Shown: positions 9,897-16,888, counted from the first letter of the stretch. The stretch: 64,000 bases of DNA from DASPJR01 sp035628505 (GCA_035628505.1 DASPJR010000038.1:62001-126000), one strand, 5' to 3'. Made by a program: numbers and translations. The notes: a model not told the origin generated them from the letters alone.

Positions 9897-10183
9897 AAAA
9901 AGCTCCGGTGATGCGCGTACGCTATTTTGCGGTGCGCTGGAGCGAAAGCAACCACCTGCAGTTACGCGAACTGAATTCTGAAAAGATTCTGCGCAATAAA
10001 TGCGCGGCTCACGCGTCCCTATATTAGGGTACAGTTTGGAGCGGTAAATTTTGGCTGCACGTGTGCACTTTTTTACAGATTTCTGCCTCGGTCGAAAGCA
10101 TCTCGTCGGGCAGAAGGGTTGAGCCCGCTTTGCACGTCAACAGCATGTGCAACTTTTTACAGAAGTTGGCTGTGAAGTTTTTG
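9897..10183. other. Non-coding region upstream of the aromatic leader, with a repeated 17-bp motif
   Basis: No credible gene is visible here. The stretch separates the divergent oxidoreductase gene from the attenuator promoter at 10184. Its visible structure is a pair of near-identical motifs on the + strand: GTGCACTTTTTTACAGA (within 10061-10079) and GTGCAACTTTTTACAGA (within 10146-10163), about 84 bp apart. The second lies some 20 bp before the -35 box, a position suited to a transcription factor site. That they are operators is inference. Confidence 0.45.
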
Positions 10184-10212
10184 TTGACGCCGCTTGCGGG
10201 CCGGTGTAATAG
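10184..10212 (+). promoter_or_regulatory. Sigma-70-like promoter of the aromatic leader/DAHP synthase unit
   Basis: TTGACG (10184-10189), 17 bp, TAATAG (10207-10212), preceded directly by TG. The spacing is ideal. The predicted transcription start is near 10219, which leaves about 20 nt before the leader-peptide ATG at 10239. Confidence 0.6.
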
Positions 10213-10238
10213 TATGCAGACGTACAAAGGATTGACAC

Positions 10239-10313
10239 ATGCAGCTGAACGGTTACTTTTACGCGTTCTTTACCTTTCCCTGGCGGCTGCCAGGGCTGAG
10301 GGAAGCTGCGTAA
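10239..10313 (+). CDS. Aromatic leader peptide (PheL-like), 24 codons
   Basis: A 24-codon open frame with AAAGG 8 nt before its ATG. Residues 6-15 read YFYAFFTFPW: two Tyr, four Phe and one Trp within ten codons. This closely matches the E. coli PheL leader, which contains FFFAFFFTFP. The frame ends at TAA 10311 and is followed at 10345 by a strong intrinsic terminator. The arrangement is that of a ribosome-mediated attenuator in which shortage of charged tRNA-Tyr, tRNA-Phe or tRNA-Trp stalls the ribosome. The first metabolic gene downstream is DAHP synthase (10913), the entry step to all three aromatic amino acids. The peptide itself probably has no function beyond being translated. Confidence 0.8.
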   Translation: MQLNGYFYAFFTFPWRLPGLREAA

Positions 10314-10376
10314 ACGTAAGCCGTGAAACGTTGAAGCTGACCCGAAGCCCTGAGGAGACTCAGGGCTTTCTTTTTG
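10278..10376 (+). promoter_or_regulatory. Transcription attenuator with antiterminator and intrinsic terminator
   Basis: Three mutually exclusive pairings can be drawn. Stem 1:2 is CCCTGG (10278-10283) with CCAGGG (10290-10295). The antiterminator 2:3 is CAGGGCT (10291-10297) with AGCCCTG (10346-10352), seven perfect pairs. The terminator 3:4 is AAGCCCTGAG (10345-10354) with CTCAGGGCTT (10359-10368), loop GAGA, then TCTTTTTG. A ribosome stalled on the aromatic codons (10254-10283) covers segment 1 and frees segment 2 for the antiterminator; one that reaches the stop lets 1:2 and the terminator form. The pairings are read from the sequence; the mechanism follows the known trp/phe attenuators. 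Confidence 0.8.
10345..10376 (+). terminator. Intrinsic terminator of the aromatic attenuator
   Basis: A perfect 10-bp stem with a GAGA loop followed by TCTTTTTG. No other + strand gene lies upstream that would need it, which supports its role as the attenuator's conditional terminator. Confidence 0.85.
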
Positions 10377-10423
10377 TCTCACGCAAAGACGCGAAGGCGC
10401 AAAGAAAGAAAAGAAGGGAAGAA
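10377..10423 (+). repeat. CACGCAAAGACGC repeat, left flank of the GxxExxY gene
   Basis: Begins TCTCACGCAAAGACGCGAAG immediately after the terminator T-run and continues with purine-rich AAAG units. It is an inverted partner of the copy at 10861-10899 on the other side of the GxxExxY gene. Further copies are at 12891, 19504 and 19799. Confidence 0.8.
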
Positions 10424-10443
10424 AAATAGGAGCAGAACCGACG

Positions 10444-10827
10444 ATGACAGAGAATGAACTTTCAAAAGTCATCGTCGACGCTGCGTACAAAGTTCATACG
10501 GCACTCGGACCGGGGTTGCTGGAATCTGCTTACCACGGCGCATTGCTCTATGAACTGCGTAAACGAAAACTGAAGGTCCAGACTAAGGTTCAGTTGCCGG
10601 TACGGTACGAGGAAGTGGATCTGGGAATCGGCTACGAAATGGACTTGCTGGTAGAAGACCTGGTTGTTGTTGAGTTGAAGGCCGTTGAGGAGATCCATCC
10701 AGTTCACAAACGGCAACTTTTCACGTACTTGAAATTGTCCGGGAAAAGATTGGGACTACTGATCAACTTCGGCGATGTCTTGATTAAAGATGGAATCTCA
10801 AGAGTGGTGAATGGATTGAAGGAGTGA
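10444..10827 (+). CDS. GxxExxY family protein (PD-(D/E)XK-like fold)
   Basis: A 127-residue protein with the family signature GLLESAY at residues 24-30. A nuclease-like triad pattern follows: D67 in YEMDLLV, then E77 and K79 in VVVELKAV, which fits the PD-(D/E)XK superfamily to which this family is usually assigned. The biological role of GxxExxY proteins is not established. They are sporadically distributed and often lie among intergenic repeats. Here the gene sits between inverted copies of the CACGCAAAGACGC repeat and separates an aromatic attenuator from DAHP synthase, which suggests insertion as a unit. If read-through from the leader promoter drives it, the gene is under aromatic control by accident of position. 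Confidence 0.85.
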   Translation: MTENELSKVIVDAAYKVHTALGPGLLESAYHGALLYELRKRKLKVQTKVQLPVRYEEVDLGIGYEMDLLVEDLVVVELKAVEEIHPVHKRQLFTYLKLSGKRLGLLINFGDVLIKDGISRVVNGLKE

Positions 10828-10860
10828 CGCAGCCGCGACGGAACATGAAGAAATCCTTTG

Positions 10861-10899
10861 TTTCTTTCAGTTCTTTGCGACTTTGCGTCTTTGCGTGAG
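10861..10899 (-). repeat. CACGCAAAGACGC repeat, right flank of the GxxExxY gene
   Basis: Read on the minus strand this is CTCACGCAAAGACGCAAAG followed by TCGCAAAGAACTGAAAG, an inverted match to 10377-10423. It ends directly before the AGGA ribosome-binding site of the DAHP synthase gene. Confidence 0.8.
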
Positions 10900-10912
10900 A
10901 TAGGAACCAAAG

Positions 10913-11989
10913 ATGTCAGAGCATGAAAAGATTGATGATCGGAATGTTACGGAGGTGACTCCCTTGATTGCCCCGCGCGCAGTGAAGGCCAGGCTCCCCA
11001 TTTCGCCGCGAGCTGAAGAGCTTGTCGTCGAGACGCGGCATGCGATCCGCGACATCATCCACGGCCGCGACATGCAGCGTCTGCTGGTCGTCATCGGACC
11101 GTGCTCCATCCACGACCCCGAAGCCGCCTTCGACTATGCGCAGCGCCTCAAGCGCGTCGCTGACAAGACGAAGGATCAGCTCGTCATCGTCATGCGCACC
11201 TATTTTGAGAAACCCCGCACCACCGTTGGCTGGAAAGGTCTGATCAACGATCCGCATCTCGACGGCACCTGCGACATCGCCACGGGCCTTGAGATTGCCC
11301 GCAAGCTGCTCCTGAGGATTAATGATTTCGGCATGCCCTGCGCAACGGAGATGCTCGATCCCGTGACGCCGCAGTACATTTCCGATCTCGTGAGCTGGGT
11401 CGCCATTGGCGCGCGCACGACCGAGAGCCAGACGCACCGCGAGATGGCCAGCGGCCTGTCGATGCCGGTCGGCTTCAAGAACGGAACTGACGGCGGGCTG
11501 CAGGTCGCGCTGAACGCGATGATCTCCGCGCGCCATCCGCACAGTTTCCTCGGCATCAACGGCGACGGCATCACCTCCGTTGTGAAGACCGTCGGCAATC
11601 CCGACCGCCACATCGTCCTGCGCGGCGGCGGCGGCAAGACCAACTACGGCCCGGCTGATATCGCCAAGGCCGCGTCGCTCGTGGCTGAAGAAGGCATCGT
11701 GCGACCGGTCATGGTGGACTGCTCGCACGGCAACGCCAACAAGGATCACACCAAACAGGGCGCTGTCTGCCGCGAAGTGGCGCGCCAGCTGCGCGAAGGC
11801 CAGCCGGCGATTATGGGCGTGATGCTCGAAAGCAATTTGAAGCCCGGCAACCAGGCGTGGAAGGAAGGCGCGAAGCTCGAATACGGCTGCTCGATCACCG
11901 ACGCCTGCATCGGCTGGGAGGAAACCGAGTCGCTGCTGCTGGATATTTCCGCAGCCGTCAGGCATAAAGAAATGCAGACGGCGAAGTGA
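10913..11989 (+). CDS. aroG: 3-deoxy-7-phosphoheptulonate (DAHP) synthase, class I
   Basis: A 358-residue enzyme that joins phosphoenolpyruvate and erythrose 4-phosphate in the cytoplasm, the first step of the shikimate pathway. Class I (AroF/G/H) signatures are clear: GPCSIHDP at 62-69 with the metal-binding Cys64, KPRTTVGWKG at 100-109 (PEP contact), the 'AIGARTTESQTHREMASG' region, GFKNGTDG, VDCSHGNANKD with a metal His, and a C-terminal YGCSITDACI. Length matches the family. AGGA lies 7 nt before the ATG. The attenuator at 10239-10376 is 540 bp upstream; the intervening DNA is a repeat-bounded GxxExxY gene. Which of the aroF/G/H feedback types it is cannot be told, so the symbol is nominal. 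Confidence 0.95.
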   Translation: MSEHEKIDDRNVTEVTPLIAPRAVKARLPISPRAEELVVETRHAIRDIIHGRDMQRLLVVIGPCSIHDPEAAFDYAQRLKRVADKTKDQLVIVMRTYFEKPRTTVGWKGLINDPHLDGTCDIATGLEIARKLLLRINDFGMPCATEMLDPVTPQYISDLVSWVAIGARTTESQTHREMASGLSMPVGFKNGTDGGLQVALNAMISARHPHSFLGINGDGITSVVKTVGNPDRHIVLRGGGGKTNYGPADIAKAASLVAEEGIVRPVMVDCSHGNANKDHTKQGAVCREVARQLREGQPAIMGVMLESNLKPGNQAWKEGAKLEYGCSITDACIGWEETESLLLDISAAVRHKEMQTAK

Positions 11990-12011
11990 ACCAACGGAAC
12001 ACGACGAACTG

Positions 12012-12202
12012 AACACGACTTCAACACAGAGGCACAGAGAACACGGAGGACACAGAGAACGGCTTTTTTAAAGAGCCGCAGATGTACGCAGATAAACGCA
12101 GAGGCGTTGACTATCAGCGTTATCCGCGTTCATCGGGAGTTTATAAAAGGTTGTTCTCTGTGCTCTCTGTGACCTCTGTGTCTCTGTGTTGAAGTCGTGT
12201 TT
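12012..12202. repeat. Inverted repeat pair of the CACAGAG/CTCTGTG family
   Basis: The left arm (12012-12062) starts AACACGACTTCAACACAGAG; the right arm (12151-12202) ends CTCTGTGTTGAAGTCGTGTT, its reverse complement. Between them lies a second imperfect inverted pair with CGCAGATAAACGCAG and CAGCGTTATCCGCGTT. A third copy of the outer arm occurs at 62054-62104. The pair fills the gap between DAHP synthase and trmB. Confidence 0.8.
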
Positions 12203-12224
12203 AGAACCAAGGCCAACTCGAAAA

Positions 12225-12890
12225 ATGCTCGAAATAGAAGAAGACGCTGCGGAAGAAAATCCGAAATCCGAAATTCGCAATCCGCAACCGAATCAACCGA
12301 AGACTCCCTTTGAGCTGCCGCCGCTGGAGCAGCTTGGCGAGCCGGCTGACTTCGCGCGCGTGTACGGCCGCAGTGCGCCGCTGGTTGTCGAAATCGGCTG
12401 CGGGGGCGGCAGGACGATCATGTCGATGGCCGTGGCGCATCCGGAGTGGAACTGCCTGGGCATCGAGCAGGCCGGCGAATATTACATGCTGATGCGCGAG
12501 CGCGGCGAGCGGCGCAAGATTCCGAATTTCCGCTCGTGCCGCATCGACGCCGCGTACCTGATCAGCCGCTTTTTCGCGAACGAATGCGTCGACCAGTACC
12601 ACATTTATTTTCCTGATCCGTGGCCCAAGAAGCGCCACCGCAAGCGGCGACTGTTCAGCGAAAGTTTCTGCGCGGACTTAAAGCGCACGCTCAAGCCCGG
12701 CTGCCCGCTTTTCTTCGCGACCGACCACGCCGAGTACTACAGCGAGATCCTGCCGCGCCTGCGCACGGTTCTGGACGTGAAGGAACACCCTGAGCCGTGG
12801 GAGGACGCTCCACAGGGGCGGACAAACTTTGAAGTAAAGTACATGAAAGCCGGGCGGCCGATTTACCGGCTGGTGGCCACGAAAAGCTGA
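12225..12890 (+). CDS. trmB: tRNA (guanine-N7-)-methyltransferase
   Basis: A 221-residue SAM-dependent enzyme that methylates G46 of tRNAs. The SAM-binding motif VEIGCGGGRTIMSMA and the family signature YHIYFPDPWPKKRHRKRRL are both intact, and the C-terminal TNFEVKY matches TrmB. I use the ATG at 12225. An in-frame start at 12186 lies inside the CTCTGTG repeat and is rejected. Residues 10-22 (NPKSEIRNPQP region) are encoded by a 32-bp dispersed-repeat-like tract at 12257-12289, giving the protein a disordered extension before the fold proper begins near PFELPP. The stop codon is followed at once by another repeat. Confidence 0.93.
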   Translation: MLEIEEDAAEENPKSEIRNPQPNQPKTPFELPPLEQLGEPADFARVYGRSAPLVVEIGCGGGRTIMSMAVAHPEWNCLGIEQAGEYYMLMRERGERRKIPNFRSCRIDAAYLISRFFANECVDQYHIYFPDPWPKKRHRKRRLFSESFCADLKRTLKPGCPLFFATDHAEYYSEILPRLRTVLDVKEHPEPWEDAPQGRTNFEVKYMKAGRPIYRLVATKS

Positions 12891-12925
12891 GCTCACGCAA
12901 AGACGCGAAGACGCAAAGAACACAA
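12891..12925 (+). repeat. CACGCAAAGACGC repeat directly after the trmB stop
   Basis: GCTCACGCAAAGACGCGAAG followed by ACGCAAAGAACAC starts at the first base after TGA. Same family as 10377, 10861, 19504 and 19799. Confidence 0.8.
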
Positions 12926-12958
12926 GGCTGCCGCGGCACAGTCGAAATTATGATGGCT

Positions 12959-12988
12959 GTTCTTCGTGTCCTTCGTGTCCTTCGTGGT
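12959..12988 (+). repeat. Short tandem repeat TTCGTGTCC
   Basis: Three consecutive units (TTCGTGTCC, TTCGTGTCC, TTCGTGG) in the convergent gap between trmB and the flavoprotein gene. Confidence 0.6.
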
Positions 12989-13002
12989 TCAATCCGTTCC
13001 GT

Positions 13003-14268
13003 TCAGCCGACCAGCGGCTCCCCGTACGGCAGCGGCGAGGGCATTTCGGCGAACTCGCGGCAGGCGGTGTAGAGCTTGTCGAAGCTCTTGTTCACGTCGC
13101 CGGAGAGGCAATCCGTAACGTCGCCGAGCAGGTCCGGATACTTCTTGCCGAGCTCGCGGAAGCTGAACTTCAGGTCGTAGAACGCGTAGACCAGCGAGCG
13201 CATGTTTTCGATGCCCTGGATCATCGTCTGCGCGTATTTTTCGAAGCGTCTGGCCGAGTAGTCTTTCGCAACGAGAGCATCATGCACCAGATCTGCCGAC
13301 AGAATGCCGCTCTTCAGGGCCAGCATTACGCCCGACGAGAACACCGGATCGAGGAAGCCGTACGCGTCGCCGACAAGAACAAGACCGTCCATCGCGCAGT
13401 GCTTCGAGCGGAAGCTGTATTCGCCCGTGATGAAATAAGGCCCGGTCTGCTGGCCGACGGCGAGGTGATCCTTGATCCACTGATTCATCTCGACTTCGCG
13501 GTGAAAAATGTCTTTGGGCTCGCGCACGTTTTCGCGGGTGAGATAATCACCATCCGCAACGACGCCGACGCTGATCATGTCATTGTGCTGCGGGATGTAC
13601 CAGAACCAGCCTTTGCCCTGCACGTAAGCCACGGTCGTCGCGCCCGCGTCGAGACCCGGATCGCGCTGCGCGCCTTTGTAGTACGTCCAGCAGGCAACTT
13701 TGTTCAGCTGCGGATCGCGGATGCGCCAGTTCTGCCGCGAGGCCGTGAAGCTTTCGCGGCCGGAGCAATCCATCGTCATCGGCGCGTGGAAATCGATGAG
13801 CTTGCCGCTCTTGTCCTGCGCGCGCACGCCGATCACACGGCCGTTGTCCTTGAGCAGTTCGCGTACATTCGTCTCTTCGATGACTTCCGCGCCCTTCTCG
13901 CGCGCGTTCTCCATCAGCATCTGATCGAACTCGGAACGCAGCACCTGCCAGGTTTGCGCGACGTCCTGTTCGTAGCGCGTGAAGAAATAAAACGGCAGCG
14001 AAGCCTTGCCCGAGCGGCCCACGAACTGCACGCTGAATTTTTTGATGAACGGCGAGTTGCGCATCTTCTCGATCATGCCGATGCGCTTGAGCGGGAAATA
14101 CGTGAACGGCAGCAGCGATTCGCCGATGTGATAGCGCGGGAACTTTTCGCGTTCGATCACGAGCACCTTATGCCCGTGTTCGGCCAGCACAGCCGCAGCG
14201 GAAGATCCCGCCGGACCGGCGCCGATGATGATCACATCGTATGGACTGCCGTTTGCCTTCGTCTGCAT
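13003..14268 (-). CDS. FAD-dependent oxidoreductase, tryptophan-halogenase/geranylgeranyl-reductase-like
   Basis: A 421-residue flavoprotein. The dinucleotide-binding motif is DVIIIGAGPAGSSAAAVLAE at residues 9-28, followed by LVIEREKFPRYHIGESLLP, a hallmark of the flavin-dependent halogenase and geranylgeranyl-reductase group. A second FAD motif GLVLVGDAYGFLDPVFSSG lies around 295-315. The Trp-rich WxWxIP-type motif of true halogenases appears as GWFWYIPQHND (about 218-228), so a halogenase or a related aromatic monooxygenase is possible. It starts 33 bp after the stop of a chorismate-lyase-like gene in the same direction, suggesting a two-gene operon that modifies an aromatic product. Substrate unknown. 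Confidence 0.82.
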   Translation of the reverse strand: MQTKANGSPYDVIIIGAGPAGSSAAAVLAEHGHKVLVIEREKFPRYHIGESLLPFTYFPLKRIGMIEKMRNSPFIKKFSVQFVGRSGKASLPFYFFTRYEQDVAQTWQVLRSEFDQMLMENAREKGAEVIEETNVRELLKDNGRVIGVRAQDKSGKLIDFHAPMTMDCSGRESFTASRQNWRIRDPQLNKVACWTYYKGAQRDPGLDAGATTVAYVQGKGWFWYIPQHNDMISVGVVADGDYLTRENVREPKDIFHREVEMNQWIKDHLAVGQQTGPYFITGEYSFRSKHCAMDGLVLVGDAYGFLDPVFSSGVMLALKSGILSADLVHDALVAKDYSARRFEKYAQTMIQGIENMRSLVYAFYDLKFSFRELGKKYPDLLGDVTDCLSGDVNKSFDKLYTACREFAEMPSPLPYGEPLVG

Positions 14269-14301
14269 CTTTTTCGTGTCCTCGCGTTTTTTGCGGTGGG
14301 C

Positions 14302-14868
14302 TTACAGAGCCGGAGCAAGAATTTCGACGATCTCCGCCAGCGGCTGGCCCTCAGGGTTGATGAGCGTGTTGCGGCGGCCGAAGAGAGTCATGTTGCCGGA
14401 GAGTTCAAGCGCCTCGTTGATGACGCCGTCAGATTGAATCTGCAGAAATGCGCTGGGGCGGCTGGTGTGAACGACGCTGTATTCGCGCATGATCGCGCCC
14501 AGCGGCCGCACGCCTTCGATGATTTCCTCACGCGCTTTCTTGACGAACAGATCGAGCTTGATTTCGATCGCGCCGAACTCGATGGGCCGTTCGCTGCCGT
14601 CGAGGCGCAGCACGACTTCGCGCGTGTAGCTGTCGCGCTTGTTGTGCATCTGCAGAATCTGGATGTGAATGCTGCTGCCGTAATGGTTTTCAAGCGCCGG
14701 CGTCATGTCGCCTTTGTGAACCAGAAGAGTCCGGTAGGGCTCCAGCATCGTCGCGCCGTCAATCTCGGTGATGCGGGGAAGTTTCAAACCGGCTGCGGCG
14801 TAGAAGACGTCCAGGGGGTAGGCGGCGGAAGCGGTCTTGACCTTGGCGCTTTTGCTCAGCTTGGGCAT
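14302..14868 (-). CDS. Chorismate-lyase-like (DUF98 family) protein
   Basis: A 188-residue protein. I choose the ATG at 14868 because GGAGGAG lies a few bases before it; a GTG at 14880 overlaps that ribosome-binding site. The central part resembles the chorismate pyruvate-lyase superfamily: a 'LVHKGDMTPALENHYG' element, then YTREVVLRLDGSERP, FGAIEIKLDLF and IEGVRPLGAIM, the order REVxL...A/FxxxI...PLGxxL seen in UbiC and DUF98. The end, GRRNTLINPEGQPLAEIVEIL, also fits. If active it would release pyruvate from chorismate to give a hydroxybenzoate. The gene is followed by a flavin-dependent oxidoreductase. The family call is by motif pattern only. Confidence 0.6.
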   Translation of the reverse strand: MPKLSKSAKVKTASAAYPLDVFYAAAGLKLPRITEIDGATMLEPYRTLLVHKGDMTPALENHYGSSIHIQILQMHNKRDSYTREVVLRLDGSERPIEFGAIEIKLDLFVKKAREEIIEGVRPLGAIMREYSVVHTSRPSAFLQIQSDGVINEALELSGNMTLFGRRNTLINPEGQPLAEIVEILAPAL

Positions 14869-15049
14869 GGGCTCCTCCACAGGATCGCGACGGTCGCTCG
14901 ACGGGTCTAGGAATGATACACCGCGCCACCGTTACGTACACGTACTATTTTTGCAAATTCCTGCTCAAGGTGAATTTTCGGCAACGTGGGGGCGTCTGGG
15001 GTGTAAAGGAGAGAGGTTTCGTTTTCACATTCATTGAGGAATTTGCACT

Positions 15050-16039
15050 ATGTCAATCGTCAGGCTGACAGCCGTAATTCTGCTTTCGTTTCTGGGCCAG
15101 ATAGCCTTCGCCGGCACGCCCGCCAATGAAGGTCTTGCGCTGACGCCCGAGACCGCCGGACCTGAATTCAAGATCCAGGGCGAGTACGAAGGTGAGCTCA
15201 CAGCCGGCGATGGCACAAAGTCCAAATTCGGCGCACAGGTCATTGCGCTGGGCGGCACGAACTTCAACGCAAAGCTGGAATCAGGCGGCCTCCCCGGCGC
15301 CGGCTGGGATATGAAAAGCTTCGAGATCAAGGGCACTAGCGAAGGCGACAAAGCAACTTTCAACGGGCCCGGCGATGGCAAGACCTGGACTATCAGCATC
15401 GCGGCCGAAACGCTGACAGGAAGCTCAGACAAAGGAGACAAGCTGGCTCTGAAGAAAGTCATGCGGCAGAGCCCGACACTTGGCCTTAAGCCCCCGGAAG
15501 GTGCTGTTGTTCTCTTCGACGGCACGATCAACGAATTCAACGGAAAGATCGACGAGCGCGGTTTCTTGAAAGCTGGCGCGACGTCGAAGAAAAAATTCGA
15601 CAGCTACACGCTGCACATCGAATTTCTCCTTCCATTCAAGCCGAACGGTCGCGGGCAGGATCGGGGCAACAGCGGCGTCTACCAGCAGGGCCGCTACGAA
15701 GTCCAGGTGCTCGACTCTTTCGGCCTGAAGGGCGAAAATAACGAGTGCGGCGGCGTCTACACTGTTGCGAAGCCGAAAGTGAACATGTGTTTTCCGCCGC
15801 TGACCTGGCAGACATACGACATTGAGTTCACCGGCGCCAAGTTCGATGAGAGCGGAAAGAAAATCGCGAACGCGAAGATGACCTGCAAGCATAACGGCGT
15901 GGTCATCCACGAAGATCTCGACATTCCCAAAGAAACCGGCGGCGGCTCGAAGGAAGTGCCGGGCGGCGGTCCGTTCCACCTGCAGGATCACGGCAACCCG
16001 GTGTTCTATCGCAATATCTGGGTTGTTGAGAAAAAATGA
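15050..16039 (+). CDS. Secreted DUF1080 (3-keto-disaccharide hydrolase-like) protein
   Basis: A 329-residue exported protein. The signal peptide is residues 1-21 (LLSFLGQIAFA^G). A small beta-rich N-terminal region (about 35-135) precedes the DUF1080 domain (about 150-328), a concanavalin-like sandwich with the typical 'VLFDGTINEFNGK', GNSGVYQQGRYEVQVLDSFG, and C-terminal GPFHLQDHGNPVFYRNIWV signatures. Several DUF1080 proteins hydrolyse 3-keto-glycosides, working after an oxidoreductase such as the Gfo/Idh/MocA type; one of these is encoded at 8730-9896, though not adjacent. GAGG lies before the ATG. Very common in planctomycetes and Verrucomicrobia. Confidence 0.9.
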   Translation: MSIVRLTAVILLSFLGQIAFAGTPANEGLALTPETAGPEFKIQGEYEGELTAGDGTKSKFGAQVIALGGTNFNAKLESGGLPGAGWDMKSFEIKGTSEGDKATFNGPGDGKTWTISIAAETLTGSSDKGDKLALKKVMRQSPTLGLKPPEGAVVLFDGTINEFNGKIDERGFLKAGATSKKKFDSYTLHIEFLLPFKPNGRGQDRGNSGVYQQGRYEVQVLDSFGLKGENNECGGVYTVAKPKVNMCFPPLTWQTYDIEFTGAKFDESGKKIANAKMTCKHNGVVIHEDLDIPKETGGGSKEVPGGGPFHLQDHGNPVFYRNIWVVEKK

Positions 16040-16153
16040 AGTGTCTGACGCGACAGACGCACGAGGCAAGCGCGGTGAATGTTTTTCTCGCATCATGCGT
16101 TGTGATTTCATTTTGACAACACAGAACTTTGCTGCAAATTCTGAGGAAGCGCA

Positions 16154-16888
16154 GTGCATCACGGCAAAGGCTCCATGACCAGCGATAGAAGTACGCATTC
16201 GAACTCAGACCACCGCAAGCCCAACGGCCTCAAGCAGGAGTCCGGCACGGCCAAAGACTACATCGCCGTTGCCCGTGGCGCGGATCTCGTTGTGATTCGC
16301 GTTGTCGGTAAAGGAAACATGATTACCGCTTCGGCTCTGGCGGAGTTTGCCGAGCAGCAGCGCAAAGCCGGCTTCAAGCGATTCGTCTTCGACATGGAAC
16401 GCTGCAACGGTCTGGACAGCACCTTCATGGGCGTCATGGTCGGAATGCAGACGGCGCTGTCGAAGTCCAGCGAGTCGCAGGCATTGCCGAAGATTCAGCC
16501 TGATACCCAGCCAAGCGAACTGCGCGAACTGAGCCCTGAAGAAGCGGCAGCGACTCTGGCCAACGAGCTTGCAGGCAAGTCCGCGACCGACCGGCAGTCG
16601 ACATTGAACAGCGACGGCGGACAGGGTGTGATCAGCGCTGTCAACGTTTCGCCTGAAGTTCGCGATCTGATGAACATGCTCGGCGTCGACAAGTTCGTGA
16701 AGCTGCGCGGGAGCTGCGACCTCAAGTCGATCGAGACGACCATTCTTTCCGAACGCAACGTGCCCGCTGAAGAACGCCGCCGGCTGATCCTGAAAGCGCA
16801 CGAAACGCTGGTCGAAGTCGACAAGCGCAACCTCGCCCAATTCGGTCCCTTCCTGAAAACGCTCTCGATGGAACTCTCCAAAGAGTAG
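16154..16888 (+). CDS. STAS-like anti-anti-sigma protein with long insertion
   Basis: A 244-residue protein. GTG at 16154 follows GAGGAAG at good spacing; ATG at 16175 is an alternative after AAAGG, and the sequence does not decide between them. After a polar N-terminus, residues 38-100 look like a STAS fold: VVIRVVGKGN, FKRFVFDMERCNGLDSTFMG (the D-S-T-F-M-G turn where SpoIIAA has its phosphorylated Ser), VGMQTAL. A charged, Ala/Glu-rich insertion (about 110-165) interrupts the domain before ISAVNVSPEVRDLMNMLGVDKFVKL, which resembles the last STAS strand and helix. A helical tail follows. Likely a partner-switching regulator; partners not encoded nearby. Confidence 0.65.
   Translation: MHHGKGSMTSDRSTHSNSDHRKPNGLKQESGTAKDYIAVARGADLVVIRVVGKGNMITASALAEFAEQQRKAGFKRFVFDMERCNGLDSTFMGVMVGMQTALSKSSESQALPKIQPDTQPSELRELSPEEAAATLANELAGKSATDRQSTLNSDGGQGVISAVNVSPEVRDLMNMLGVDKFVKLRGSCDLKSIETTILSERNVPAEERRRLILKAHETLVEVDKRNLAQFGPFLKTLSMELSKE

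Noticed and set aside
12186..12224. Upstream in-frame start for trmB
   Set aside because: The start and the next codons lie in the CTCTGTG repeat; the ATG at 12225 gives the family-like protein.
13282..14910. Long open frame (542 codons) on the + strand antisense to the flavoprotein and chorismate-lyase-like genes
   Set aside because: It is a shadow frame of G+C-rich coding DNA. The translation is rich in His, Arg, Val and Ala with no recognisable domain, while the minus-strand genes have clear motifs.
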